Assembly (NCBI GenBank): GCA_951804985.1
Contig: OX638133.1
Coordinates: 12,172,501-12,236,500 of the forward strand
Direction: 5' to 3'
DNA from: Dryomyza anilis
Taxonomy: Eukaryota; Arthropoda; Insecta; Diptera; Dryomyzidae
DNA length: 64,000 bases
Part shown: piece after piece, positions 1 through 11,000 of the stretch
How the letters are laid out: every line of letters starts with the position of its first letter
Position numbering within the stretch: the stretch's first letter is position 1
Notes under the pieces: generated by a model
The model's database searches: none
The model's input: the letters and a program-made list of their open reading frames with translations, nothing else
What the model was told of the DNA's origin: nothing
Translations under genes and position numbers: made by a program

Positions 1-15
1 TATTGAAAAACCCTT
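1..15 (+). mobile_element. Right end of the mariner-like snap-back MITE (truncated by window edge)
   Basis: The window opens with TATTGAAAAACCCTT followed by TA at 16-17. This matches the right terminus of the MITE copy that ends at 32113, where the same terminal sequence is also followed by TA. Only the last 15 bp of this copy lie inside the window. Confidence 0.6.
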
Positions 16-44
16 TATATGTGCAGAACAATATTTTCCATAAA

Positions 45-207
45 TATTAAATATACTATTAAATTAATATTTAATATACTATTAAATTAATATTAAATAT
101 ACTATTAAATTAATATTAAATGTACTATTAAATTAATATTAAATATACTATTAAATTAAAATTAAATATACTATTAAATTAATATTAAATATACTATTAA
201 ATTATAA
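45..207. repeat. 23-bp A+T tandem repeat, about 7 copies
   Basis: The motif ACTATTAAATTAATATTAAA recurs with a 23-bp period (for example at about 78, 101 and 124). The copies differ by single substitutions such as ATATTT for ATATTA and ATGTAC for ATATAC. There is no coding potential. Confidence 0.85.
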
Positions 208-304
208 AACATTTATTTTTCAGTATACAATAATAAAAGTAATTTGTATGCTTTCACTGCATAAACTCTATCGATTTCGTTTCATTTGTCTTGAGTCTTA
301 GATT

Positions 305-815
305 TATAAGACCGTCCAACACTATTTTGCACACATGAAAAAATCGACCAGTACGTAAAACTAGGTATCATTCTGAGTATGTGTGTATACCCAGTTTTTT
401 TAGATCAATTCGTTTACGGTTTTTATTTGCATTTGAATTGCAAATGCATATCATATTTTCATAAAAAAAAACAAATTTTTATTCAATATCAATTTTTTCA
501 ATATCAATTAATTTAAATGTTTTATTCCCATTTGAATTGGTACTATGAGATATTTGAAAAATCAAATTAAATTTATTAAATGCAAAATAGCTGTAAACGA
601 ATTGATATCAGATAAACATTTGCATATTCAAACTCACTGATATCTCAGCTATGAAGTGCATCCAACTTTTTTCAAATATTCGACCAAAAATTTGATATGC
701 ACTTGCTTTTCAATTGAAAATAAAATCCTTTAGTGAGTTGAACCGGACTTTAAGGATATATATGATTTTCTCATTTGTACAGCCAACATTTTCTCGTACG
801 GTGTAAAATGACTGA
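305..815. repeat. Dispersed repeat, copy 1 (second copy at 61255-62135)
   Basis: Segments such as CACTATTTTGCACACA, ACGTAAAACTAGG, TCTCAGCTATGAAGT and GATATGCACTTGCTTT occur here and, in the same order and orientation, at 61255-61625. The final part, ACTTTAAG...TTTTCTCAT...GCAGCCAA, resumes at about 62070 in the second copy, after a nested MITE. No open frame or terminal repeats were recognised, so the class is unknown. Confidence 0.6.
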
Positions 816-1270
816 AACTTTCAAATTGAGGAGGGCTTTAGAGCTAGGCGTTAATGATTCAGAAACCAATTCACAAATTCAAATAAATATAGATTATTTG
901 CTATATTTAAATTTAACCTTTGCTCTTTTTTTGTAATGTTTAAGGTTTTATTATAATGTTTGTTATTATCAAGTCTTTCAACTGATAACTTATGCAATAT
1001 TAATCATCGTCCCTAAGCAAATATTTCTGTTTACAGTGGTATCCATTTCAATGTATTGCATAATTATTTAATTTTATATCATTTTGGTGTGTATAATTTT
1101 TATGTGTTTTCTTTATTTCTTTTAGTGTTTTCTTGTTTTCCCTTTGCTTTGTTTTTAAAATATATGGCGCCTTAGGAAATGTTATACTTATATCTAATCA
1201 ATATTTTGCTAGAAAAATTCCACATCAGTTCACTGACCTCTTATAAACTAAAACACATGATAAAACACAT

Positions 1271-2070
1271 GAGTGTGAGGGAGATGGGTGTAGCATGTGA
1301 CTATCATGGATTATCGTTTGTGGAAACATCTAGAATCTGGATATACCGCAGCACATGAGTGTAAAAGAGGTGTATATATCCAACGAGTAATAAAAAGTCA
1401 TTATATGTATAGAATTTTGTGGAGATTTCTAGAAACTAGAACTCAGTATTTGTGTTGTTTGAGAGTTGTTGATGAGCGAAAAACGTCCATAAAACTTTCA
1501 ATAATCTGACTATTAGGAAATATTTCGATTACATGATGAAAACATGTTATTGAGTCAAATAACTTTTTCAAATTCATTTTTTATAATTTTTTATGAAAAG
1601 TCGCATATTCTTTTAATGTGCAAACTGTAAATAAGAGTAAACGAGACGCAACATAATTCAGTGTACTAAGGAAATGTTCTCGACGAAAAACACAGAGGAT
1701 CATTCAACGCACTAAGGTAGTGAGCGAGACTTATTTAATAGAACAGTACTATAGAATAGATGAGTGTGAGGGAGATGGGGGAGTAGCGTGTGTTAATTAC
1801 GGATACCCGTTATATACAGAAGTTTGTGGAAACTTCTAGAATCTGGATATACCGCAGTGCATGAGTGTAAAAGTGGTGAAGATATCTAACAGCAATACGA
1901 ATACTTGAAAAGTGTGGTATTTTGTGGAAATATCTAGAATACGGATATAACGCAGCACATGAGTGTAAAAAAGGTGAATATATCCAACGAGCAATACGAA
2001 TTCTAGATAGTTATAGAATTTTGTGGAAACTTCTAAAAACTAAAATTCAGTATTCAAGAGCGCCGCATAT
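1271..2070 (+). repeat. Duplicated promoter-like (LTR-like) block with heat-shock elements
   Basis: GAGTGTGAGGGAGATGGG occurs at 1271 and again at 1762, and each copy runs on through GTGGAAAC...CTAGAATCTGGATATACCGCAG to a CAGTATT end, giving a direct duplication of about 490 bp. Shorter internal copies lie near 1922 and 2020. The stretch 1640-1735 (GAGACGCAACATAATTCAG, CAACGCACTAAGG) resembles 42205-42275, so this region and 42190-42790 are probably diverged members of one element. LTRs of a retrotransposon are the likeliest explanation, but no TG...CA ends, primer-binding site or internal coding region were found. Confidence 0.45.
1828..1842 (+). promoter_or_regulatory. Three-unit heat-shock element (HSE)
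   Basis: GGAAA CTTCT AGAAT fits nGAAn-nTTCn-nGAAn exactly, the binding site of the heat-shock factor trimer. Imperfect versions at the corresponding place in neighbouring repeat copies are GGAAA CATCT AGAAT near 1321 and GGAGA TTTCT AGAAA near 1421. Whether it is bound is not known. Confidence 0.55.
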
Positions 2071-3024
2071 TGGGCAGTATTTTGTGATTTGAGACAAGCT
2101 AAATTTTAATAATTTAATTGTTAGTAAAGTCGTATTGTATTGTTAATTGGTATTGTTAATTGGAATGAGTATACCCAGCATATTTTGTACATAAACGAAT
2201 GATACGGATTTGTGGACAATTATATAAAGATTAAATTTTCATAACCACACTAATATATAAAATTAATAAAAATGACGCATAATCGTAGACAAATTAAAGT
2301 AAATTTTAAAATTAAGAGCAACTTTTGGATATTTTATTCACTACATTTTCTAAACAAGATAATTTTAAATTGTCCATGATTGCTAATATTGTCGATATAA
2401 AATATTGAATCAGTTTTAGGTCTTTTTTGATTTCTTTATTGTTGGTAAGCTGTAATATTAAAAAGTTTTCAGTATAAATAATTAAAATGTTTCATAATAC
2501 AGAAAATTGAAATAAAAACTAGTAAAAACATAACACCTGATGTCCAACATTACAGGTAACATGGCATGGTATAGGAAGTCAACAATTTCATATGTATATC
2601 CCTCATCAAATTGTGGTGCCCACTACAAAACAATCAGACCGTAGATTTATAGACGTGAACAAACAGAGAAAAAACCTAAAGGTTAAAAACGAGTAGACTG
2701 AGCAAAGAAAAACTTAAGATAAATTATAGCGAAATAAACCAGCATGAAAAAGAAAAAGAAGACGTAAAAAAATAAAAGATGAAAAAGTGGAAACTAAGTA
2801 ATTATTTAAGGAACCAAACTCAATAGTGGAAAATTCCCATTGCGAAGAGCTTTCCAAATAAATTACATATTTTCTTGTTGTTTTTCGTTTTTTTTTGTGG
2901 TTTTCTTTTTTTTTTTTGTGCACAACCAACCATATGCACTAAAAGACAGGACAGTATATACTCCAGAAAATAACAACAAGAAGAGAACCAACCACTGACA
3001 AAAAAAAATGAAAGAAAAAATTGT
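2071..3024. other. A+T-rich DNA with no recognisable feature
   Basis: There is no significant open frame and no repeat shared with the rest of the window. Short polypurine and poly-T runs occur near 2700-2930. If the 3340-3900 leader call is right, this is part of the first intron of that minus-strand gene. Confidence 0.4.
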
Positions 3025-3270
3025 GATTGCGATTAATGCGCCGCAGGGCGACAAAGCAAAAAGCCATAAATGATGAAGAAGAAGATGTTTACCCTTGTAC
3101 TCGATTCGGCTGGAAGGTACCCAGGTTTCATTTTTTTTTCTTTTTTGGTTTTTGGTTTGTGTGTCTCTTGATTTGTTTTTGTGTGCAAAATTGCAAAGGG
3201 CCGTAGCGCCCCGAAGCCAAGTGCAGCACAGCGGCGTAGGGGGTGCAGCCGAGACGACAAAACACAAATT
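3025..3270. other. GC-richer complex island, probably intronic or regulatory
   Basis: Two short blocks (about 3030-3115 and 3185-3260) are clearly richer in G+C than their surroundings and contain no repeats. Both strands have short open frames, but none has a convincing start or a recognisable domain. On the minus strand a possible donor (CAAG followed by GGTAAAC) lies near 3095. It sits just downstream of the putative leader exon, so an intronic enhancer or an alternative non-coding exon are the simplest readings. Confidence 0.3.
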
Positions 3271-3339
3271 TTAATTATTTTGAATACTAAGAAAATATGG
3301 TATCAGTTTTTTCTACTCTGCAAGAAAATAACTTCTTAC

Positions 3340-3900
3340 CTTTGTTTTTGTGTTGAACTTGAACTTTTAGTTTTAGATTTTGCAAAATTAAATCCAACTC
3401 AAATTTTTCGCACTTTTTATATTTGTTTAGTTTTGAAACATAATTTCACTTGAACGCATTTGTATTATTTTCACTGCACCACTTTATCACTTGTTTTATT
3501 TAGTTTTAATTGTAATAATTAATTCTAATTCTCATTTCACTGTCAAGTTTAGTTGCAATTTTAAATTGTATTAAATATGGATTTTTCTGTTTTTTTAGTT
3601 AAAAGTTTTCAGTATTTTCCAACGCGTCTCCGTCATTTTCGTACTTCGCTTGTTTTGCTCGTAACACTTCGCTGCAGACTGTGCGTTTTTCCACAGACTA
3701 CTCGTCCTTTATGTGTCGCTCGTATTCGTGTCTCGTATATGGTATCTCGTATTGGTGCTCGCGCTCGAGTCTCGTTCCTTGTTTTTGTCTTTGTGCCAAG
3801 CGTCGCGAAACGACGCGAAAATTTCCGGCTGATGCATTGTGATTATTCTGCGCCTGCTCTCGCAAGAGCTTTTTGTTGTTTGTTTTCTTTTCAAGTTGTT
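3340..3900 (-). other. Putative non-coding first exon (5' UTR) and promoter of a gene lying to the left
   Basis: Read on the minus strand, a GC-richer block (3960-3610, with GCGAGAG, TTTCGCGACG, CGAGCGCGAG) passes into an A-rich leader typical of fly 5' UTRs, which ends AACAAAG|GTAAGAAGT. The donor GT is at 3339-3338 and matches the AG|GTRAGT consensus well. No long open frame is present, only short upstream frames: one of 42 codons starts at 3837 and one of 13 codons (ATGACGGAGACG...) lies further downstream. The transcription start is not fixed; no clean TATA box was found, and 3900 is only an outer estimate. If the call is right, the coding exons lie beyond base 1 and most of the window is upstream intergenic DNA. 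It could instead be a non-coding RNA exon. Confidence 0.45.
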
Positions 3901-4323
3901 TTTAGCTTTGCAAAGTTTTGGAATATACACCAAAAAAACACGTGTCAACCTTTGTGCTTTGAAAGTGAAAGCTGGTGCAGAACGGTGCTGCCAGATTTAG
4001 TTGTTATAACTAAAAACTATAAATAAAAAATAAATAAATATAGAATTGTTAATGAATTTGTATATAAAAATAACAAATGATGCAAAATATATCAGTGCCC
4101 AAGATGGAACAATATATAATGGAACGATATATAAAAAGTGTTACATCCCCTAGAACATGTTTGGAACATAATAAGATATCATAAACATCTAACTTGTGTA
4201 CTCCACGAAAAGCTACAGAAATATATGCGTCACAAAAATTTCCATTTTTCTAAAAAGTTTTAACTTTAATATATGAAAAATGAATTCTACTTACTCCAAT
4301 TTTTAGAATAGTATAAAATATTT

Positions 4324-4605
4324 AGCGTCGGTAGCACAAGATCACTGCGTTGGACTGCGAGCCAAAAAGGTCTCAGGTTCAAGTCTGAATTGGGTCTAAC
4401 AATATCTTTTCATAGAAACATTTTTCTATACCACGCTATCTCCCATCAGTAAATGTCAAACATACGAAAGTAAATATAGCTCTCACGCGCCGTTCGGATT
4501 CGGCATTAAACTGTAGGTCCCCCACCACTTTGAGTACAAATATAACACGCACAGCTCAAAATGGTTAGAGAGCTCGACCTAAGTTCTTATAGGACTTATT
4601 ATTTT
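4324..4605 (+). mobile_element. tRNA-derived SINE, near full length
   Basis: The head is tRNA-like, with a degenerate A box (GTCGGTAGCACAAG), GCGTTGGACTGCGAGCC, and a B box AGGTTCAAGTCTG, the internal promoter of RNA polymerase III. The body shares TAACAATATCTTTTCATAG, CCGTTCGGATTCGGCA, CACTTTGAGTACAAATATAA and AGCTCGRCCTAAGTTC with the copy at 13083. The tail is ATT-rich. The 3' part of the head does not pair as an acceptor stem, so this is not a tRNA gene. Confidence 0.8.
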
Positions 4606-6535
4606 AAAATATTTTAATTACAAAAAAAAGTTATACAGACATAAGTGTCAAAAACATTTTTTTAATTTATCGTATATAAAAATTTCATATTTTTATATAT
4701 GAATCCAAAATTTTATAAATTTATCTCTGTTAACAATTCCAGAATTATACATTAAACTTTTATATATAAAAATTCCACATTCCCTCAAGATACGAATATA
4801 GAGTAAATAAATCAAAAGTTATACCTATTATCTGTTAAAATACAAATGTTTTTTTTTGTCATAAAAAAAAACATCAGTGAAAAGTGCGACTCCACCATTT
4901 CCAAGACTTCTCATTTTTTCCCAAAGGTACATCTATCGGCTAATTTTATATACATTTTTTTCCATTTATCTCTTGTACAACAAAAGTTACAGATTTACGA
5001 GACGTAAAAATGACCCATCGTGTGACGCCAGTTTTGCATACCTGAAAACACTTTTTAACAACTGTGCTGAATGAAAATTTTGTACAATAAATACATAAAA
5101 AAGAATTCTTTAAAAACAAAATATTGTTAATAAAGTGGTATTTTGAGGAATTTGAGAATTTTGAGATCATTACAAGGAGTGTTCCGCAAAGAAAACGGTA
5201 AGTGCGAGATAAACATAGTGTATAAAGAAATTGTTTTTAACATTGTGTTACATTCAAATATTAAAAAAAGATAAGTACAATTTTAAATAAAAATTTCGAG
5301 AAAAACGGAGTTTATAAAAAAAGTTTTAATAAAATACATTTTTTTTTATGAAAAAAATCACTTAGTCCACCACATAAAATACCAATATTAAAACTTTACT
5401 AGAAACTATGATCGATTATCTTCAAAATGAACGTAATATTTTTGTTCTGGGCTATACATTGTATAAGTTATAATGAAGTATACAGTTGTATCAAGTAAAT
5501 TTTGAAAACACCTTGTATATCATTGGGTGTTCTAAATAGACCCTAACTCTAGAACAATTTTTTTCATGAAATGAAACAAGTAATCAGTCCCTAAAATATT
5601 TGCACCCCAAAGCGGACCACCCTGTATAACTCTTCTATTGACAAAATTGAATGGGATTATTTTTCTAAGTGTACTCATAAATAAAAAAGATAATATTTTA
5701 AGAACAGTCAAAAAAAAAATTTAAAATTCTCTTTTGATCAAAATTAAATTAATCGACAAAAACCATCGAATTGAATTCATTCCATAGATCTTTCTGGAAC
5801 TTAAATTTTATCTAATTGAATTTTGAATTAAATTTCGATTGGATGTTGGAAAATGTCAGATAATTTAATATATAAATTTTAATTAAAACAGGATTCAGCT
5901 TTATACCATAAAATGAACTTTCAAAATAATAGTTTAGAATATATTGCTAAAACACGTTTTAAAATAAATATTTTTGTTTTTGCTAATATTGGATTTAGCG
6001 TGTTTTATAAATTGTTAATTTAGTATTTGTTGCACTTATAATTCGAGTTTCGTGTATAAGAAATATTAAGGTTTGAAAATTCAATAAATTTATATCCATT
6101 TAAGCAATCTTTGTGGTTTGGTTATTTGCTATGCATAATTTTATTTGCAAAACAGATAGCTTCTAAATTTTAGAGAATTTTTCAAAGTGTTATATTTTAG
6201 CTTAGCTATTTAGTGAGGTTTACAACCTTCTCATATAAAGCTCTCGACCACTTTTAAAAGCTACTGTTAACTAACGAAAGCTTAGAAAACTTTTTTTTAG
6301 TTTCTGGACCTTTGTTGGGTTAGTTCTTCATTATTGGGGTCAAATTTATTTTATTTTTAATTTACGAAAAACATTTTTTTTCAATCATTTCTTACTACAA
6401 TCATTTTTTCGGAAGTGAAATATAAGTGATTCTTTATTGTTTTAATTAAATATCAAGGAATTCTCCTCGGGTCTATCAATCCAAAATAAATAAGAGAAGA
6501 CTTGCTGTGGTATATTCTCAGAAAATCTAATGTCT
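4606..6535. other. A+T-rich intergenic DNA, nothing assignable
   Basis: No open frame longer than about 75 codons and no domain signature. ACACCTTGTATATCATTGGG near 5510 and CCACCCTGTATAAC near 5618 look like worn transposon ends, but no matching partner was identified. Confidence 0.4.
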
Positions 6536-6536
6536 T

Positions 6537-6690
6537 TTGAATCACACTCACTCACGCTCACGAAAGAATATTTCTAATCACGCACACTCACTCACGAAAT
6601 TTTTTGCTCTACTCACACTCACTCACAATCACGTGAGTAAAATTAAGATTCAATCACAATCACGCGTGATCACGTGGTTTTTTGCTATTG
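6537..6690. repeat. CACTCAC-rich degenerate repeat, copy 1
   Basis: Runs of CACTCACTCACG alternate with AATCACGTGAGTAAAATTA and CAATCACAATCACGCGTGAT. The same order of motifs returns at 7205-7376, about 670 bp away, so this is a repeated unit and not simply a CACTCA microsatellite. Confidence 0.7.
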
Positions 6691-6734
6691 CATTCAGAAT
6701 TCATAAAAATACATATTTCATTTGTATATGTTGG

Positions 6735-6805
6735 TGAGATTGGTCGACCGAGCGTGGCACCTCTAATACAACCTACATATTTAAAACGCAATAATGATGT
6801 AATAA
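6735..6805 (+). mobile_element. Fragment of the Helitron-type element
   Basis: GAGATTGGTCGACCGAGCGTGGCACCTC...ACAACCTA...AAAACGCAATAA matches, with substitutions, the stretch that precedes the 15-bp array in the elements at 17559 and 56974 (GGGATTGGACAAAGGGGCGTGG...). Neither terminus is present. Confidence 0.5.
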
Positions 6806-6884
6806 TGTTAGGGATCTCTATTTTTAACGGAGATGGAAATGTGAAAGACCTTCAATGTACTGTTCATATAAAAATGTAAAAATT

Positions 6885-7000
6885 ACCTCGAAGAATAATT
6901 CTCCGGTGAAGAATTCGTTTAAAATCTTTGAGAATTGTCCCTGGAAAAATTATCTCTGGAAAAGAATAATCAATAAAAAAATAGTCCGGTGTAGAATTTA
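6885..7000 (-). repeat. Short-period repeat of the TTCYCRGAGA-AATTCTT type
   Basis: GAAGAATAATTCTCCGGTGAAG, GAGAATTGTCCCTGG and AAAATTATCTCTGGAAAAG are degenerate copies of a short unit that is longer and in opposite orientation at 11385-11660 and 14096-15015. Confidence 0.45.
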
Positions 7001-7204
7001 CCAGGGATGTAACTTTTTCTGAGTTGAAGAAGGGTTGGGTATTTGACGGTCAGTTATCAATGGTTTGATTTATTATAGTTCTGAATAGTGGGTAGCCGCC
7101 TTCCCCAAGCCTTCTGAGTTCAAGGCATGACCCTACTTGTTCTGTAGTTCAGCAAAAAAAAATAGAAAAATCGCAAAAAATTAAAAGTGAGATTTTTTAT
7201 TTTA

Positions 7205-7376
7205 TGAAATATTCGACTCACTCACACTCACTCACGAAAAAAATGTACTCACGCACACTCACTCACGGTCTTTTTTGGTCTACTCTTACTCACTCACAAT
7301 AACGTGAGCAAAATTAGGATTCAATCACAATCACGCGTGATTCACGTGAATTACGCTGAATCACGCTCACATGCCC
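7205..7376. repeat. CACTCAC-rich degenerate repeat, copy 2
   Basis: It repeats the motif order of 6537-6690: CACTCACACTCACTCACG, then CACTCACAATAACGTGAGC, then CAATCACAATCACGCGTGAT. The copy continues with further CACGTGAA and CACGCTCAC motifs. Confidence 0.7.
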
Positions 7377-7507
7377 ATCTCCACTGTCTACTATTCTTTG
7401 AGGAAAGAAATAAAAAGGCTATCATTAATTTCTAAAATACTTTTAGAAATTAATGATTGAAATGTTCTTTATGATGAAAATGGTTTTTGGTAAATTTTTA
7501 ACTCATA

Positions 7508-7646
7508 TTTATACCCTACACCTATGAGGTACAGGGTATATTAACTTTGTGCATATATTGTAACGCCCCTTAGGAGGCGTGTCCGGTATGGAAAAGTATA
7601 TATATTCTTGATCAGCATCACTACCCGAGTCCGTTTATCCATGTCC

Positions 7647-7690
<44 letters not shown>

Positions 7691-8247
7691 TGCTGTCTTG
7701 CTGTCCGAATACAGAATAACTTGAGAAATACTGATCAGAATGCGATGAAATTTCGTCTCAATATATTTTAGCCAAAAGTAGGAACTAAATTTGAAAATGA
7801 GCCAAATCGGTCAACGGACACGCCCACCTCCCATACAAGTCACTTTTATATAACTCTTTAGGAACTAATAACTCGAAAAGTATTCAAGATATAGTTATAA
7901 CATTTAAAAGGTATTGTTAGAATTCACCTAAAAATATGTGGTCCAAAAATGGGCGTGATCCACCTACTTTTTTTTTCATTATTTCCCGGGTTTTCATAGT
8001 GGAAATTTGATCCGTAAATTATTAAAATCAAATCTATGAAATATTAGCCTTTCAAAATTTTAAATATAGGCGTGGTCCGCCCAATTACATTTTTCAATTT
8101 TCTTTTTTAGTTTTTTATACTTTATATAATTTTTTAATTAAACGTAACGTAAAAAACGTAAATTTCTGATATATGAATAATATTCTGAGGGTTAATATCC
8201 CCACCAAAGGTGTAGGGTATTCCATAGTCGGGCCCGACCGACTATAA
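7508..8247 (+). mobile_element. mini-me/DINE-like element with (GTCT)n microsatellite
   Basis: It begins with ATACCCTACACC and ends near GGTGTAGGGTAT followed by GTCGGGCCCGACCGACTATA, the arrangement typical of dipteran mini-me/DINE non-autonomous elements. CCGGTATGGAAAAGTATATA and TTGATCAGCAT precede a GTCT run at about 7645-7685. Related copies in reverse orientation are at 33155-34760 and 42880-43510. There is no coding sequence; such elements are thought to be mobilised by Helitron rolling-circle proteins supplied in trans. Confidence 0.75.
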
Positions 8248-8678
8248 AAATCCGCCCCATGTGACCGAACTTACCCATGTGACCTAACTTTCCCAACTCG
8301 TTTTTCATATTTTTATTCATATTGAATTTTTCCTGTGACCATATTTAGTCATTTCGGATTTAGACTGCTGTGAATTTGGGAATTAATAATATTAGAAAAA
8401 TTAAATGAAAAAAAGCAAGCAAATAAAATCACATTGCCTGCACCCATACACATTAAAGGTTTAAGTTGGGTGACAAATTCTATTATCAGACAAAATACTG
8501 TACAACCTAACTATAAAACAGAGTTTACTACATAATATACCCATTAGGAATTTTATGTAATCATTTTTTAATGATGGCTCTATGTCAGAAAAGCAAAGAC
8601 CAACAAATTGTTCGCCATACAATGAATTGATGATGTTTTATTTTAAAGAAATGTCTGCCAATTCATTTGTGACAAATC

Positions 8679-9413
8679 ACTGAAAAAAATTCATCAATAT
8701 TTTCACTAACTAATCACTAATTTTTTCACTAACTACCAGATTCATCATATTGATACCACCGTTCATTAAATGACATATTGATGAATATATATGAAATTAT
8801 TCGTATTATCGAACATCATAGTGAAGAACGAAATATTCAATATATTGAATTTGAAACGTCATATTGATGAATTTGTTCATAATATTTAGAAATACAATAT
8901 TTTTTACGAATTTTTCCATAACAATTTTTTTTTTAGAAAATAATTCGAAAAAAAGTGTTGTTGTAAAAAGTTTATTTAAAAATAACAGAAAAAAATGTTT
9001 TTTTCAAAAAATTATTTTTTCAAAAAAAAAATTCCAAAACAAAAAAAAATCCAAATAAAATTTCAAAAATTATAATTGTTCAAAAAAAAAAAAAATCAAA
9101 AACAAAACAAAATTCAAAAAAAATGAAATCGAAAATAAAAATTTTTCAAAAAATGAACAGCATTTTTCAATATGAAGTATAATATGTTGTATTTTATGAT
9201 TTTGTTCATTAATATGATAAAACGTATTCTTCACATAAAATTCAACATATTGAAGAAAACTTTTTCGACAGTTACCAAGCGTTCATCATATTTATGATCG
9301 CATTCATAACATTGATGTTGTTAATCATCAATATTATGAATGATTCTTCAATACAATGAATCATGGTTTGAAGAACGGAATTCATCAATAAGATGTACAT
9401 TTTTTTTTCTGTG
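8679..9413. mobile_element. TTCATCAATATGATGAA-type MITE, copy 1
   Basis: The left end is CTGAAAAAAATTCATCAATA and the right end, CATCAATAAGATGTACATTT...TTTCTGTG, is roughly its inverse. Many near-palindromic TTCATCATATTGATGAA motifs occur in both arms, and the middle (8925-9135) is A-rich low-complexity DNA. The related copies at 52399-54724 and 59032-60793 share CCAGATTCATCAT, GATACCACCGTTCATTAAAT or their complements. No coding capacity; the host-site duplication was not resolved. Confidence 0.65.
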
Positions 9414-9446
9414 TTCATTAATGATATATTGCACATATAAAGTATG

Positions 9447-9535
9447 TATGTAGCATCGGTAGCTCAGTGGTTATTGCTTTGGACTGCGAACCGAAAGGTC
9501 ACGTAGCACCAGTTTAAATCTGGGATGAAATTAGA
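9447..9535 (+). mobile_element. tRNA-like head of the SINE (5' fragment)
   Basis: ATCGGTAGCTCAGTGGTTAT carries a good A box, followed by TTGGACTGCGAACCGAAAGGTC and a weak B box, AGTTTAAATCTGG. The SINE body that follows in the copy at 13083 is absent, so this is a truncated copy and not a functional tRNA. Confidence 0.6.
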
Positions 9536-10300
9536 AAAACGATGTCTGACAAATGCCCATGCATGTCTTTGAAATCGATGAATGTGTTTAATGCGTAGCA
9601 AATACATTTTATCAATAATATCATAAATTACACAATTTCATTGATCCTTATCCATAAAGTTGTCATGTATACTGAAAAATGTTGGACATTTATTTATGAA
9701 GAGTTTCATCAATGATATGACAAGTTATAAATGAAAGGTTTTTATGATATATTTAATGAAATATCTTTATGAAACCTTCAAAAACATAGTCATGTTTGAA
9801 TAAACTATGTAATGCCTTTGTTTTATCATTGCTAACCATATCATCAACATTGTCAATTCCTGCTGGGTACAAACGATACATGCAACTGTACACCAATCAA
9901 AGGTCAGCCGGAAAATTGAATTTTCCGCAATTATGTCTCTGTCTGTCTGTCGAGCCGTTTGGCGCGCATTTAATGACCGTCAGCTGATATCATCACATTT
10001 GCTGCATCATCACGAGGCGAGGCAAAGCAATCGTCTTATCAGCGACGCACAAACGACGACTGAGAGACATACATACAACGAATGGAGAGACAGACCAAAA
10101 GACAGACAGACACGCAAACATATAGACTTTCGTATCGTTACAGTCACACATACCAAGGATTGTCTGTTTTCTATTTTTTTTTATTCGCCATTTTGCCTGT
10201 GTTTTCTACACAGACATTCAAATGGTGCTACATGTCTTTTGGAAAAACTCCTTCTCGTCCTCTAATTGTTGTTTGACTTTTGAATGTGATTTCGTCCTTT
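9536..10300. other. Intergenic DNA with a GC-richer complex island (9880-10300)
   Basis: The first 340 bp are A+T-rich without features. From 9880 the sequence is non-repetitive and richer in G+C (CGCGCATTTAATGACCGTCAGCTGAT, CACGAGGCGAGGC), with CTGTCTGT and GACAGACA stretches. Open frames overlap in several phases without a domain, so I read it as single-copy non-coding, possibly regulatory, DNA. Confidence 0.3.
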
Positions 10301-10599
10301 GCATGTGGTGTGCCGTTTACTTTCACTCTCAACAGTTTACACAGTCTCATGTAAATTATTGTCTGGCTTTGGTTTGAGACTTAATTTTCAATATGCCTTT
10401 AAGTTTTACAAAAACCTCTTAATTCGTCTACTCAATTTCAATTAAATCTAATTAATATTAAGCATTAACCCTATGTGCGTCAGCTATGTCATAATTTCTG
10501 ATTTAGCACAAAGCACACTGGGATGAAATGTCACTTTTCAACGTCAAAATAATGCATACAATATACACATTTTTAAATAAACCCTCTTTATTTCATGAA

Positions 10600-11000
10600 A
10601 GTACCCAGTATGCCGTTCGTATCGATATCGCGACGACATCATTGCGAGTAGATGAAGAAATCACACGATATCGGACCCGTTCTCGTAACGATATCGAGCG
10701 TCAAATTGGACTTAGATGGTAGGTAGATATCGGAACGTTCTGTCGGACTTTTCTCGATACGTGAAATTTTTCGAAACGATATCGAAGAAAAAAATGATCA
10801 AAGTTCGAGATTGCTGCGAAAAATATTGTTATATCGATTTGGTAAATGTTTTAATATCTTATCTTTTTAAAGAATTTCAATGTACGAAAATTTTTAAAAA
10901 ACAGAATCGAGAAAGCAACGAGATCGAACTTTTCTATCGAAGTTATTCGAGAAAGCTTCGAGGCATCGAAGGTCTCCGAGATATGGCAGACTGGGTACAC
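10600..11000. promoter_or_regulatory. Cluster of ATCGAT/GATATCG palindromes (DRE-like)
   Basis: TATCGATA at 10620-10627 equals the DNA-replication-related element bound by DREF (also BEAF-32) in flies. Around it GATATCG palindromes recur near 10624, 10664, 10690 and 10780, and ATCGA/TCGAA motifs continue to about 10970. Such density is far above what the A+T-rich surroundings would give. The overlapping 125-codon frame at 10716-11093 has no recognisable domain and is not called as a gene. A promoter or insulator role is inference. Confidence 0.35.

Noticed and set aside
2863..3267. 134-codon minus-strand frame
   Set aside because: Starts at a non-ATG codon and runs through poly-A/T tracts; no domain.
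3577..4026. 149-codon plus-strand frame
   Set aside because: Composition reflects the GC-richer promoter/leader block, which makes better sense as a minus-strand 5' UTR; no domain and no splice context on the plus strand.
5500..5640. Possible transposon ends (CACCTTGTATATC and CACCCTGTATAAC)
   Set aside because: The two motifs are in the same orientation and no inverted partner or target duplication was found.
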